NCBI GenBank assembly: GCA_031835245.1 | Contig: JAVKOQ010000191.1 | Location: 1 to 64,000 of the forward strand | From: Balamuthia mandrillaris | Lineage: Eukaryota > Discosea > Longamoebia > Balamuthiidae | Direction of reading: 5' to 3' | Length of the DNA stretch: 64,000 bases | Shown: piece by piece, positions 1 through 13,701 of the stretch | Layout of the letters: each line of letters opens with the position of its first letter | Position numbering within the stretch: position 1 is the stretch's first letter | Notes under the pieces: generated by a model | What the model saw: the letters and a program-made list of their open reading frames with translations, nothing else | Databases searched by the model: none | Told to the model about the DNA's origin: nothing | Translations under genes and position numbers: made by a program

Positions 1-2
1 GC

Positions 3-37
3 AACATTCTTCGGCCTCATCAGGTTTCTCTCTCTCT

Positions 38-82
<45 letters not shown>

Positions 83-910
83 CGCACTCGCCCTCATTTT
101 TGTTTGTGCATGAAAGCGAATTGGAGTCAAGTTTCTTTATGATTGTATCACTGGTAATGGCGGCTTCAAAGGAAATGGAGCTATCCTAGCCGATGAAATG
201 TGCGTTTTGCTGATTTTGCAAACTGTTTTGTTCATCTTGTTTTCTGGCTAACGTTTCGAAATAAATAGGGGTTTGGGAAAGACTCTTCAATCAGTTACCC
301 TTCTGTGGACGGTACTCCGACAAGGCGTCAATGGTTCTCCCACAGTACCCAAAGCTATGATTGTGGCTCCCAGTTCTCTTGTCAAGGTTTGTACTTTCTG
401 GTTTCTTCTCTTTGTTATCCTTTCTTTTTGCTCCATTTATTCTTGATATTTTCTTAATGTCGTTTTAAACTAACACGAACCCTCTGTTGTTTCATTGAAA
501 CAAAAAAAAGAATTGGGCGAATGAAGTTGTAAAGTGGCTCGGTCCCGACAAAATCTCGCTGATAGCAGTTGGAGAAAACAACAAAGTATCCGCAGAGAGC
601 AGCGTTACTTCCTTCAAGAAGTCAAATGTCGATCTTCTCATCATTTCCTATACCCAAGTCATTCGCAACATAGGTTTCTTCTGCTTCTTCTTTGTTCTAC
701 TTGTTTCCTCATCCTTCTTTGTTCTTCTTTCGCTTACCTTTGTTTCGCTGTATTTAGATGTTTTGAAGGCTACAACTGGATTAGATCTTATCATTTGTGA
801 TGAGGGGCATCGATTGAAGAACTCGCAAATAAAAACCACACAAACGCTTGCAGAGCTGCCCACTAAACGCAAAATCATTCTATCAGGAACTCCTATTCAA
901 GTACTCTCTC

Positions 911-958
<48 letters not shown>

Positions 959-3083
959 TCTCTATCTCTGTCTCTGTCTCACTCTCTTTCTCCTATCCAA
1001 TTTTCTAACATTTTGTAATATTGAAAGAATGACTTGGAAGAGTTCTTTTCCATGATTGACTTTGTAAATCCTGGTATCCTTGGTACATTGACTTCTTTCT
1101 TCATTCTCCTTCGTTCTCGTCGTTGACCTGTAAACATAGGTTCCAGAGAAAAGTTTAAGAAAGTCTTTGAAGAACCTATAATGGCTGGCAGACAACCCCA
1201 AGCTACAAAAGAAGAAAAAGTAACTCTCGTTTTAGTTTTTTTCTAACAAATAACTATTCTCCGTTCAAATTCTAATTCTCTTTCCCTCTCATCAGGAACT
1301 TGGCCAATCTAGATCACACATGGTTCTCTCTCTCTGTCTCTCTTGCTAACTTATATTCTGACCCACATGATTTCACTTTTTAGCTTTCTCAATTGACGAG
1401 CGGCTTTATTTTGCGACGAACAGCAGAAATTCTGAACAATTATCTTCCTCCAAAGAGTTAGTTCTCTCTCACTGCTTTTTTTTGATTTCTTTTACTATCT
1501 GTTTACTGAACAATCCTTTACTATCTGTTCACTCAGCTGAATATACGATATTTTGCAAATTGTCTCCGTTACAAATGGCACTTTACCGGATCATCGTTCG
1601 TGAAAAGATGGAATCTAGCTCTGAAAACAAAGATGCTCTCTCCTGCATTACCACCTTGAAGAAGCTTTGTAACCATCCTCTTCTCGTTCATCACCTCTGT
1701 AAAGTATGTATTCCTCTCTTCTTGTTCTTTTTCTTGTCTTTTTTTTTATGCTTTTCGTTTTAATCTTTTAACGTTTTCTGTTTATGTTAACAGAAACATC
1801 CGGAACAGTATGCAGCTGTAAAAGAGGCGTTTCCTTCGAACTTCTCTCCAAACGACGTTCAAACTTCCCTTTCTGGCAAAATGTTATTACTGGATGCTCT
1901 TCTGAAAGAAATTCGCAAGAAGAGCAAAGACAAAGTGGTCATCGTCTCTAACTACACGCAAACTCTCGAAGTTTTAGCTCGTCTCTGTCGTTTACGGTTC
2001 GTCTAACTGTGGTTATTCTTCTTTTGTTTTTCGTCTGTTAATCTTTTGGTACCGTTTTTTAGGAGCTGGGGATACTTTCAATTGGATGGAAGCACTGCCG
2101 TGAGACAAAGACAAGCACTCGTTGATCAGTTCAATGCACCTCATGCTTCCGAATGTTCGTTATTCCAATTGTTTCTTGTTATCTCCTCTCTTCTCTATTC
2201 TCCCTTCTCCTTTCTCTCGTCTCTTATCACTTTTCTCTTCTCTCTTCTCTCTTCTCTCTCTCTCTCTCTCTAACCTTATGTTTTGTTGCATGTTTTTGTT
2301 TGTTGTTCTTTGTGGGCAGTTATCTTTTTGCTGTCTTCGAAAGCAGGTGGCGTTGGGTTGAATCTGATAGGAGCCAATCGGTTGGTTCTCTTTGACCCGG
2401 ATTGGAATCCTGCTTGCGATTTACAAGCCATGGCAAGGTACTGTTTCTTAGTGTTATTCTTCTTTGAAAATATATATTTTTGTTTATTATGGAACCGACT
2501 TGACTTGTATACCTCTTCATAACAAACAGAGTACATCGTGACGGTCAAAAGAAACAAGTTTACATCTACCGAATGTTATCGTATGCTTTTCTCTTGTGTT
2601 CATGCTCTCCATCTTCTTTTCCGTACTTACCAGCACCCCACACAACAAACAACAGAACAGGGACGATAGAAGAGAAAATCTATCAACGACAAATCACCAA
2701 ACAAGCCCTCTCCGCCAGTGTTGTGGACGCCAAGCAAAAGTCACAACAACAAAGCAAACCTCAATTCACGTTGGAAGAACTTCGCGACCTCTTTCGTCTT
2801 CGTTTAGATACTCCTTGTGATACTCACGATTTACTCAACTGTCACTGTGCAGCTGCTTCATCTTCTTCTTCAGCAGGTTCTTCCTCTTCAACAAATGGAG
2901 AGGAAGAAGAGGAAGAAGAGGAGGAAATTGAAATCGAAGAAGATTACTTTGATGAAGAGGAGGAGGAAGAATACACAGGATTGGTAAGAAAGGCCAAAAA
3001 GAAGAAGCTCACCGGCAAAGAGCTCGATGGTTGGTCTCACTTTTCTACCGTCGCTGAAGCACAGGTTAATCTTTTACTCTCTC

Positions 3084-3170
<87 letters not shown>

Positions 3171-3313
3171 CCCTCTCCGTTCCGTGCTCACCCTCTTTCT
3201 GTTTTGTTTATCAGGATGACATGTTGGTAAATGCACAGCAAAATGCAGTTACGTTCATGTTTGCCAAAGAGAACTCTGTTGAACCAACTGTCGAGCCTCC
3301 TTCCTCCGATTGA
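3..3313 (+). CDS. RAD54: RAD54-like SNF2 DNA-dependent ATPase (3' part)
   Basis: Partial Swi2/Snf2 helicase-like translocase of the RAD54 subfamily, which in known eukaryotes works with Rad51 in homologous recombination. The 5' end lies before the window. Exons by GT-AG and phase: 3-23, 117-199, 269-386, 511-673, 758-900, 1028-1082, 1140-1219, 1296-1322, 1384-1456, 1537-1703, 1794-1996, 2063-2154, 2320-2437, 2530-2580, 2656-3064, 3215-3313, giving 634 codons with the stop. Seen in order: NILRPHQ, Walker A region [16 protein letters not shown] (DEAH-type box), [37 protein letters not shown] and RVHRDGQKK. The CDTHDLLNC segment after the helicase matches the RAD54L C-terminal region and separates it from Chd/ISWI relatives. 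The C-terminus adds Ser-rich and poly-Glu tracts. AATAAA motifs follow the stop at about 3319-3329. Several introns carry CT repeats. Family is sure; orthology to RAD54 rather than RAD54B is likely. Confidence 0.93.
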
Positions 3314-3373
3314 GGAAAAATAAAATAAAGAAAAAACCTATCATACACAAGAAGAAAGAGAAGAGCTGAGGTT

Positions 3374-4297
3374 TTAGGCACCCACTAAGTATCCGCCGCT
3401 GGCATTCTCCGTTGCGATGTAGCTTGTCAAGCTCTTTGCATTCGCTATCGCTCTTCACAAACAAACGATGAAGCAATTAGCGGCAAAAGAAACAAGAAGA
3501 AGAAGAAGAAGAAGAAGAAGAAGAAGAAGAAGAAGAAGAAGAAGAAGAACAAGAAGAGAAACAAAGAGCTGTTCTTCGTACCTTCCGTCCACTCTCATGG
3601 GCACCAGTGCAATTCCTTTCGGCTCAAACTCCAACTTTAACAACCTCCCAATGGGGAAGTTTGTGAGCACCGTTTCGCCTCCATCCGCTTCCCCAGAATC
3701 CTTCTTTCTTCTTCTCTTCAGCCGCTCTGCCTCTTCGGGATAGGTCTTAAACCAAGAGGCATTGTTGGTGTAATGATAGACCGCTCCTCCTCCATCGCTG
3801 TAGCTAAAAGCCAGGCTGGAAGGAGCCGTCCTGCTGAAACGTATCAGCACCTTTTTGCGATGGCTCTTCAATATCTCCTCCGCTTTGATGCGATTGATTA
3901 GCCCCAAGAAGCCCTGCCCCAACACGAAGCGGAGAAAGTTGTCCAAGAGGTCGTCGTAAGGGCCGAAGAGACGGGTGAGGAGGTCCCATTTGTAGGTGGT
4001 CACAGTGTCGTCTTTGGGGAAGTTGAGAAAGTGGGTGAGGTGGTGGTGCAGTTGTTGGCGGTCGCCGGCGTTGGGGACTTTCTCTTGGAGGTTGGACTTC
4101 TCCTCAAAGACTTTGTTGAAGAAAGTCTGTTCCGTTTTGTTCAGGGGAAGTAGACAACATGAATGAGAAACCTCAGCAAGAAGACAAGGAGAAGATAAGA
4201 GAGAAAGAAGAGAGTAACCTCAAAGTCTATCAAGAGGTCATCTGGGCCAACGCATTCTTCCCAAAGACGTCTTGCCTTGTTTCAAGAGAAACGAAAG

Positions 4298-4336
<39 letters not shown>

Positions 4337-5355
4337 AGTTAACTTTGACTACATGAAGTAAAATAAAAGCACAAGTGTAAGAACCTTTCTGTCTTGGATG
4401 AGATGAGAAGCAGAAAGCAAAGGTTTGCTAGCTTTCTGATCCTCAGGAGTAGGAAACATGGCTTTAAACTGCTCATAGTAGCGACGAAGGGTCAGCTCAA
4501 AGATGTCAAACTGATCGTTCAACTGCATCTGGCCGGAGGATATTTGTTCTAAAGACTGTCTCGTTTCCAGCAGGGACTTGTTGAGTATGGCCAAGAGATG
4601 AACAAACTCTGGTGTTTGGGGCTCGTTCCCTGCGATGGCGCTGAAATAGTCGCGAAGCAACTGAGTTGTTGCCTATGAAACAGTAAAGAGCAAACGAAGT
4701 TGAGCGAGCATGGAGGGAGAGAGAAGAGGAGGAGAGAAGCAGAGACGAAAGAAAGAACAGAGCAAAAGATAAACCTGAATAAAATCTATTCTAGTGCCAT
4801 CAACCCTTTTGGCATCTACTGCACGCTTTCGCGAAGAAGAACGAGAACCACAATCGGGAGAACGAGAAGAGGACGAAGAAGAAGAGCGAGAAGAAGAGCG
4901 AGAAGAGGAGGATGATGAAGAAGAAGTGCGAGAAGAAGAACGGGAAGAGGAGGAAGACATCATGAGCAATTCCACTTCATCAGCGATGTTGGTCAGCAGC
5001 CAATCGACGACGAAACGTTGCCTCTCATGGTTCAAGCCCAACAAACCAACACAATCCTGAGACAAAAAGTTCCTGTCCCATAGTTTGTTTTTTGTTTTTT
5101 TTCAGAAAAAAGAAAAAGAAAAAGAAAAATAAAAAAGAAAATAAAGAAATAAAGAAAAAGCAAAAAGAAAATAACAAAAACAACAAGAAAGAAAGAAAGA
5201 GAGAAAGAAATAGAAAAAATACCAATAATGACAAACTTGAGCAGCATGGCCCAAAGTTTTAAAATCAAAGAACGAAAAAGTCTGTTATTATTTTTTTTTG
5301 TTGTTTTTCAAAAGAGAGAAAACTTAGCCAACATAAAAAGAAAAGCAAGAGAGGA

Positions 5356-5401
<46 letters not shown>

Positions 5402-5593
5402 TACCAATAACATCAATTCGGGAGGGAGCACGGAGAAACTGCCGTGAGCCTCGCTGCTCTCGCGCAGCGCCTCGTACTCGCTGCGGGACTTTCTGGCGCC
5501 GTCGTTGAGGGCTTTGGCCACGTAGGCACCGGCATTGGCAGAGGAGGAGCTGGCGCTATAGAGCGAGGTGTAACGAGTGGCATTACTCTTCAT
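3374..5593 (-). CDS. F-box protein with Cbl-like four-helix/EF/SH2 (TKB) module
   Basis: Seven exons on the minus strand: 5405-5593, 5223-5281, 4775-5072, 4385-4672, 4219-4275, 3582-4126, 3374-3452; they sum to 505 codons. The F-box starts near residue 56 (LPPELMLL, then LGHAAQVCHYW). A Ser/Arg-rich linker follows. From about 183 there is a helical region resembling the Cbl N-terminal bundle (LWEECVGPDDLL), then an EF-like stretch (WDLLTRLFGPYDDLL) and an SH2 fold with the phosphate-binding motif VLIRFSR near 390. The C-terminus after the SH2 is only about 30 residues and has no RING. Known Cbl proteins use this module to bind phosphotyrosine substrates and a RING to ubiquitinate them. Here an F-box, which recruits Skp1/Cul1, is at the opposite end. 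Inferred role: phosphotyrosine-reading SCF receptor. F-box/SH2 proteins are known from Dictyostelium. The last intron holds an AAG tract (CTT in sense). Confidence 0.82.
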
Positions 5594-5816
5594 TTTTTTC
5601 TTTTTTCTTATTTTATTTTTCGTACTATGCTAAGGTTTTCATGACGACACGTATCTAGTTTGTAATCGGATGTTAGATTTAAACGATCTACCAATAGGAA
5701 TATAGGGACTAATGTCCGTTTGATTTTTGATTGGCCCAAAATGAAGTTCACGAGAAGCCATTACTGTTCATTTTTTTTTTTTTTGTGTTTTGCTTTGAAG
5801 TATATATAATTTTTTT

Positions 5817-7058
5817 TTAAGCTCTATCCTCTTTGTTTTTATTTCTCGTCTTTGGCTTTCTTCTATCTTTCATCCCTCCTCTCTTGACCTTCTTGTCATC
5901 TTTCTCCCTATCGTGTTCTGTTCCTTTCTCTTTCTCCTTCATCGTTTTTGCTGTTGCCGTTGAAGCAGCAGCGGTTGCTTCTGGTTGCAAGCACCTCCTG
6001 TGGGCTCGTTTCATGTCCGTTTGACAACCCGGACTGCCCAATGGCTGCTTGCAGCAACGAAAGCGCTGGGAGACGTCCAAATAGGATTGAGAGGAGTGGA
6101 CCACTTCGGGAAAGTCGGCGTGGTAACGACAAGCTGGTTGCGCCGCTCGTTTCTTCCACCAGGCAATAGCTTCGTGACAACGCGAACATTTGTCTTCTGT
6201 TTGTTGGGTTGTTATTTTGTGATGTGGTTGTGTTAAAGGGCGGAAGCAAGAGAAGAGAACGATGAAGAGAAGAGAAGAGAAGAGAACGATGAAGAGAAGA
6301 GAACGATGAAGAGAAGAGAACGATGAAGAGAAGAAAGAAAGAGAAGAGAAGAGAAGAGAACGATGAAGAGAGAAAGAACAATAAAGAGAAAGAAGAAAGA
6401 GAAGAGAAAGAAAGAGAGAGAGAGAAGAGAAGAGAAGAGAGAAGAGAGAAGAGAGAGAGAGAAGAGAAGAGAAGAGAAGAGAAGAGAACGACGAAGAGAA
6501 GAGAAGAGAAGAGAACGACGAAGAGAAGAGAACGACGAAGAGAACGACGAAGAGAACGACAAAGAGAAGAGAACGACGAAGAGAGCGATGAGGAGAAAGT
6601 TAAGAAGCAAAGAAGAAGTAAGCGTAAATAGAGAGAGAAATAGGGGAGGAGAAAGAAGTATCATCAAACATAACAAAGAAAGAAGGAGAAAGAAGAAAGA
6701 AACAAAGAAAAACTAGAATAAGGTTAAACCAACTTTTGGTAAGATAACGATAGACAGCCTTCCAGTCGGACAGTTGCGCCACGTATGGGTCCTCTAGCAG
6801 GGAGTCATCCAACTCGGAGAGGCCAAGAACGAGCCCTCTCCACAGATGGTCGTCCTGGCTGAGAGCATACCATTCCGTGTCGACCAAAGCGGCCACAAGC
6901 GACAGCTCGAAGGCAGAAAGAAAGGAAAAGACGTGGAGCAAAACCTCGGGAGGAAGAAAGCGACCGGGATGACGGTTGATGTTTCTTGCCGGCAAGAACT
7001 GCTTTGAATAGGGGAGACAAGAATTGGGAAAGAGAGAAAGAGAGAAAGAAAGAAAGAG

Positions 7059-7093
<35 letters not shown>

Positions 7094-7101
7094 AAGAACG
7101 A

Positions 7102-7185
<84 letters not shown>

Positions 7186-7283
7186 AAAGAAAAGAAAGAA
7201 AGAAAGAAAAAGAAAGAAAGAAAAGAAAGAAAGAAAGAAAGAAAGAAGAAAGAAAGAAAGAGAAAAAAGAAAGAAAGAAAGAA

Positions 7284-7359
<76 letters not shown>

Positions 7360-7409
7360 AAAGAAAGAAAGAAAGAAAGAAAGAAACGACAAGAAAGAAG
7401 AAAAAAGAA

Positions 7410-7501
<92 letters not shown>

Positions 7502-7710
7502 AATACCGTTTGTTGTGTGGTTCGCTTATCGCGACTGGAGGGAGGAGGAAGAACGAGCAATTGGCGCCAAGGCTTGCTTTCTTCTTTCTCAGCGGCCCCC
7601 GTCTTTCTATGAAAGGCATCGATACGGAGCGCTCCATCCACACACCGCACACGCAACGTCCACTCCTTCATCGCCAACTCTTTCTCTTTCTCTTCTTCTT
7701 CTTCTTCCAT
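5817..7710 (-). CDS. F-box protein with C-terminal Cys/His zinc-binding module
   Basis: Three exons (7507-7710, 6734-6998, 5817-6196) give 283 codons in frame. An acidic N-terminus (MEEEEEE) and about 60 residues of unrecognised sequence lead into an F-box (FLPPEVLLHVFSFLSAFEL, later DTEWY and LWRGL). The last exon begins with a Cys/His cluster: KCSRCHEAIAWWKKR, PACRYH, then FRCC and GCQTDMKRAH. This spacing resembles the small zinc-binding module that follows some F-boxes and related amoebal proteins. A Lys/Glu/Arg-rich tail ends the protein. Likely an SCF substrate receptor; the substrate is unknown. Intron 1 (about 508 bp) is almost entirely an AAAG/CTTT repeat, and intron 2 (about 537 bp) is also purine-rich on the plus strand. 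The start is the first ATG of the open exon. It lies downstream of the other F-box gene in the same orientation. Confidence 0.75.
6999..7506 (-). repeat. (CTTT)n microsatellite filling intron 1
   Basis: From about 7022 to 7503 the plus strand is nearly pure AAAG, with a few interruptions. It lies wholly inside intron 1 of the F-box/zinc gene, so it reads CTTT in the sense strand. It produces long Lys/Glu and Phe/Leu/Ser open frames on both strands that are not genes. Confidence 0.95.
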
Positions 7711-7970
7711 TTCTCTTTCTACTTCTTTTAATATAGTGTTTCTTTCTTTTGTAATTATTAATTTTGTTTTGTTTCTGTTTATTGGCCGGTCGTTCGCTCT
7801 CTTTTCTACAGGACCCCTTTGTTACAATTGTGTTTTGCAGCCACTTCAACACCTCCCCAGCAAATCCTGGCAAGAAACATCAACCTTCACATCCACTCAT
7901 CCTATCTCCAGGTTATTTCTTCTCTTTCTCTCGCTCCCGCTCTCTCTCCCGCGCTCTCTCTCTCTCTCTC

Positions 7971-8020
<50 letters not shown>

Positions 8021-8399
8021 CCCGCACCAACCCCTCTAGCGAGTGTTTTCTACCACCTTGCTGCTGTGCTTAGAATTCTTCAAACAAGAGCCAAGAGTTC
8101 TAACCCAAAAACTAGAAATTACTAATATTTTTGCCATTAAGCCGAGATAATACTGGATTATGGGAATGTGAAGCGAGACTTGGAGCTTCACGCCCTTACC
8201 TTTCCTCCCTGATTCCAGCATTACGAGCAAGGAGAGAGAGAGAGAGACGAGAGGAGAGGAGAGAGAGAGAGAGACCAAAGAAGCAAAGGAGAGACAAGAA
8301 CAGTGAACAGAGGATACAAAATATGGTTTTTAAGTTATTCTACTATTATTATTCAACATATTGGGATTTTGATACACACAAAACTACATGACCATTCGC
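7711..8399. other. Intergenic region between F-box gene start and actin 3' end
   Basis: No recognisable gene. It has a CT tract at about 7950-8017 and two pyrimidine-flanked open stretches (7811-7911, after a CAG; 8040-8125, after a TAG). These could be exons of a small plus-strand gene, but neither resembles a known family and no convincing start codon was found. GA repeats at 8231-8275 lie in the likely actin 3' flank. Confidence 0.4.
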
Positions 8400-10013
<1,614 letters not shown>

Positions 10014-10587
10014 ATGGTGCTCACCAGCGGGTTGGACAGGAGCCAGGTGGAGCGGGCGGTGCGCGCCCTCTTCCAGCACTTGGAGGAGGCCAAAAAGAAA
10101 CAAAAAAAGTCGGCCCTCCTGGATGAGGTGGACACGATCTCGCTCATTGTCGCGCTGAAGCGAATCCCCGGCAAGCCCCCACGCAAGCCGGTGCCTATGT
10201 ACGTTTTGTTTTGTTTTTTTTTTGTGTGTGTGTGTGTGCGGTGAAACACGCAGTGCGTGCATTTTTTTTCAGTGTCGTTGTCACTCTGGTCTTCTCGCCC
10301 CATCATTAATTATCTTTGATTTTAATTTCCCACTCCATGGTAGAGCCATTCCGCACACACTCCATCGCTCCTCCGAGATCTGCGTGTTCACTAAAGATCC
10401 GCAAGAGGAATACAAAAAACTGTTTTTCGAGGACAAACCTTGCGACGGAGTCAAAAAGGTTTTTTTTTTGCTTTTAAAAACAAAATCTTCTCCCTCGATT
10501 CTACCTCTCTTCTCTTTCTTTCTTTCGATTTTATTTGCGTCACTTCAACAAGAAACTTACTCTTCCTCTCTCTCTGTCTCTTTCTCT

Positions 10588-10630
<43 letters not shown>

Positions 10631-12037
10631 AAAAAAGGTGATAAGTTTCACAAAGTTGAGGAACAACTACAACACGTATGAGGCCAAGCGCAAGCTCGCC
10701 GGCAGTTATGACCTGTTCCTCACGGACGACCGCATTCTGCCTCTGCTTGCTCGCAAATTGACGAAAGCCTTTTTCGTCAAGAAAAAGTAAGTTGGTTTCC
10801 TTCTTTCGCTTTCTTCTTCTCCTCTGTGAAGGATGAACTGTGTGTATATGTCTGTGTCAACTCCGATTAAAACATGAGCGGAGAAATTTGGTTTCTGAGC
10901 TGTTTCTTTCTTTCTTTTGCTTTATTATACAAGATGATCGTTTGCTTATACGCTTTGTTTTTCTTCCCTCTCTTCCATAGACACCCCATTCCTGTCAACT
11001 TAAAGGCGAAGAATTTGCCACAAGAGATCGCAAAGGCACGAGACGCTACCTATCTCTTTCTTAACACCGGCCCTTCCTTGTACGTCGTTTCCCCCTCCTC
11101 CTTTTCCTTTTCCTCCCTGCTCTATTCTCCTCTCTTTTCTCTTTGCCTCCTCTTTGAATGATGAAAACAACCAAATATTCGTTTCAACTCCGTCCGATTA
11201 CAACGTGAGACGAGAAATTGTTTTTCTGATCTCTTTTGTTTCTCCTTTCGTTCCCTTTCTTAATTTTCTTCTCCTTTCTTTTCTTTTTTCTAAGCTAACT
11301 CTTCATTTCGTTTCACATTAAACAGCTCTGTGAAGATAGCCACCACAGAGTTTACTGTGGACGAGGCGGTGGATAACATCATGGAAGGATTGGAGAACAT
11401 CGCCGCCAAGATCCCCAAAAAATGGAAGAACGTGCAGGCCGTCAACCTCAAAGCCACCAACACCATCGCCCTCCCCATTTATAACTCCCTGCCAGATATG
11501 GCGTTGGAAGTTAAGGGAGCAGTGAAACCACAACGAAAGGCAAAGGGAAAAGCAAAACCAGCAACAGGAGCAGAGGAAGATGCTGATGACTATAACGAGG
11601 AGGAAGATGAGGATTACGAGGATGATGGAGCGGAGGAAGACGATGAAAATGAAAATGACGGAGAGGCAGAGGAGGATGAAGAAGCGGAAGAAGAGAAAGA
11701 GAAGAAGAGCGAGAAGAAGACCAAGCAAACGAGTGGAGGAGCAACACCATCGCCAAAGAAGAAACCGCAACAAAACCAGCCACAACAACAAAAAGCAAAA
11801 GAGACCACAAAGAAAGAGGAAGCAAAGACGAACACCACCAGCACCAACGGAACCAAGAAGCAGGTATTGCCGCAAGGTTTGAAGAAGCAGCAACAACAAA
11901 GCCCCCAAAAACAACAACCAAAGAAGACGACGACAACAGCTTCTCCCAACAACAACAACATTAGCAAGAAGATAACGAAGAAAAAACCACAGAAACAACA
12001 GCAGCAACAACCAAGAAAAAAAACAGCAAAGAAATAA
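10014..12037 (+). CDS. Ribosomal L1 domain protein, RSL1D1/Cic1-like
   Basis: Five exons (10014-10198, 10344-10458, 10638-10786, 10981-11079, 11326-12037) give 420 codons. The N-terminal 240 or so residues match the ribosomal L1 fold as found in RSL1D1 (human) and Cic1/Utp30 (yeast): VERAVRALFQHL at the start, then YDLFLTDDRILPLLARKL, HPIPVNL and AVDNIMEGLENIA. The C-terminal 150 residues are low complexity: an acidic block (E/D-rich) then Lys/Gln/Asn-rich sequence, typical of nucleolar proteins. It is much longer than ribosomal protein L1/L10a and lacks that family's compact ending, so a nucleolar ribosome-biogenesis factor is preferred. The gene is divergent from actin. An intron with a CT repeat precedes exon 3. 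Confidence 0.82.
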
Positions 12038-12100
12038 AAGGAATTCGTTTGCAAAAGTAGTTTCGTTTTCTGTTTAGAAGGAAGGAGAGAAAGAAGTTAG

Positions 12101-12764
12101 CTACAAGTCGGATAACCAATTCTTATCCGGAGAGTCCTTCCAGTGGGGCGGCCACGTCTTTTGGATGGAGGGTCGTTGCTTGTGGGCGAGGTAGTAGGCG
12201 TGCAGCGCGGGGAAGCTCTTCTCAAAGTTGAAGCCGTAGCGGACCATCAGAGCCACGAAGGGATAGAAGGAAGCGTCCGCCAAGGAGAAGCTCTCGCCGT
12301 TCAAAAAGACTGGTCGCTGTTGTTCTTCTAGGTATAGGAAGGAAACCACAACGAAGGAAAAATGGAAAAAAGAACACACGACGGTGAGTGAGAAGGAAGA
12401 AGGAAGCAGGACAAAGAAGAGGAATCAAGAAACAGATGATGGAGGAGATCATAGAAAGAGAAAGAACAGCAACGCAAGACAGAAGAGAGATAAAGAAGAA
12501 ATGTTACCAGAAGAAGAAGAAGCGGCCGCTTTTTTGAGATACTCTTCCCAGAAGGCATACTCTTGGTGGATGACTTTGCTGGCGGCCGCGATGTCCTCGG
12601 CGGAGAGCTCGGAGGAGGAGCCTTCCGTGTCGGTTTGCTGTTGGCGCGCTTTGGTCACCGCTCGGACGTGTTCCTCCTGATAGACCGAACCCAAGTAAGA
12701 GCACTCTGCCATACGAGTGTAGGTCTTGGCCCTATAGTGTTTTGTTTGCGACAAAACGAAAGAC

Positions 12765-12818
<54 letters not shown>

Positions 12819-13398
12819 AAGAGAGGAGCAGAGAAGATGTACGAGAGAGTAAGAGGGAGAAAGGAGAGAAAAGAGAGAGAAAGGGAAGCAAAGAAGAAAA
12901 AAAAAGTAGAAAAACAGAGGAAGAGAGCAGCAGCAGCATCAGAGTGAGAGCAGGGCAGCATCAGAGAGAGAGGAGCAGAGAGGGAATAAGAAAAAGAGAT
13001 GGGATTGAGTGACCAAAGGAAAAAAAAAAAAGATGAGAAAAACGTAGCGACTAAAAACAAAAAGAAAAAGCAAAAACGTACAAAGTTTCAGTGGCGGACG
13101 GCAACAAAGGATGAGCGGGATAAGTGGCCTCGAGGTAGTGCAGGATGGCCTGGGACTCGTAGAGCACGACGGGGCCGTCGGTGAGGACCGGCACTTTGCC
13201 GCGGGGGTTCATGGCGAGGTAGTCCGGCCGCTTGTGCTCCCCCTCGCTGAAGGAGAGGAGCTTGTCCTGGTAGGGGAGGCCCTTCTCCTCCGCCGCGATG
13301 AGGCATGCCCAGGCGTAGGGACTGCCGGAGCCCCAGTGGATGGTGAGCGCGCTGGAAGAAGAGGAAGAGGAAGAAGCACTAGGCTCTTGTGCCGCCAT
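12101..13398 (-). CDS. Glutathione S-transferase
   Basis: Three exons (13082-13398, 12508-12731, 12101-12327) give 256 codons, normal for a cytosolic GST. The N-terminal thioredoxin-like half is clear: LTIHWGSGSPYAWACLIAAEEKG, then NPRGKVPVLTDG and LYESQAILHYLEATYP, including the cis-Pro and the ES motif that binds the glutathione gamma-glutamyl group. The all-helical C-terminal half ends with LADASFYPFVALMVRYGF, carrying the N-capping-type Ser/Asp box. It conjugates glutathione to electrophiles or reduces peroxides; the class cannot be set by eye. A poly-Ser stretch at residues 8-15 is a local expansion. It is divergent from the class II RNR gene 303 bp away. Introns carry GA tracts on the plus strand (CT in sense). 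Confidence 0.88.
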
Positions 13399-13701
13399 TG
13401 TTGGATAGGATGCGTTCTCTTTTCTTTTTATTATTTTTATTTTTCTTTATTTATTTTTTAACGAAATTTAAATTCGCCGTTCGGGGAATTAGAAATCACC
13501 GACATGGATAATTATGGTAATATGATGATGTCATAGTATGTTGATCCGATTGGTTTATCGGCGAATTTAAAGTTGTGATCTAGATCAAAAGTCTGCAACA
13601 ATTGTGCAGAAATACTTCTATAAATTTAGGTTTTTCGAGGAAATCAAAAAAATTCGTTCATTTTTTTTCTTTGTAGAACGAAGAAAAGTAGTGGAAACGA
13701 A
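13399..13701. promoter_or_regulatory. Shared upstream region of GST (-) and class II RNR (+)
   Basis: An AT-rich 303-bp divergent spacer. It contains an ATTGG (reverse CCAAT) near 13547, an A/T-rich block at 13420-13470 and a TATA-like tataaattt near 13618, about 80 bp upstream of the RNR ATG. No gene is visible. Confidence 0.4.

Noticed and set aside
6600-7731. Several frames of 200-350 codons (Lys/Glu/Arg or Phe/Leu/Ser repeats)
   Set aside because: They are translations of the AAAG microsatellite and flanking GA-rich intron sequence; the real F-box exons explain the region.
7811-8125. Small two-exon gene in the actin 3' spacer
   Set aside because: Open segments flanked by AG and GT exist, but no start codon or known family supports a gene; recorded only as spacer content.
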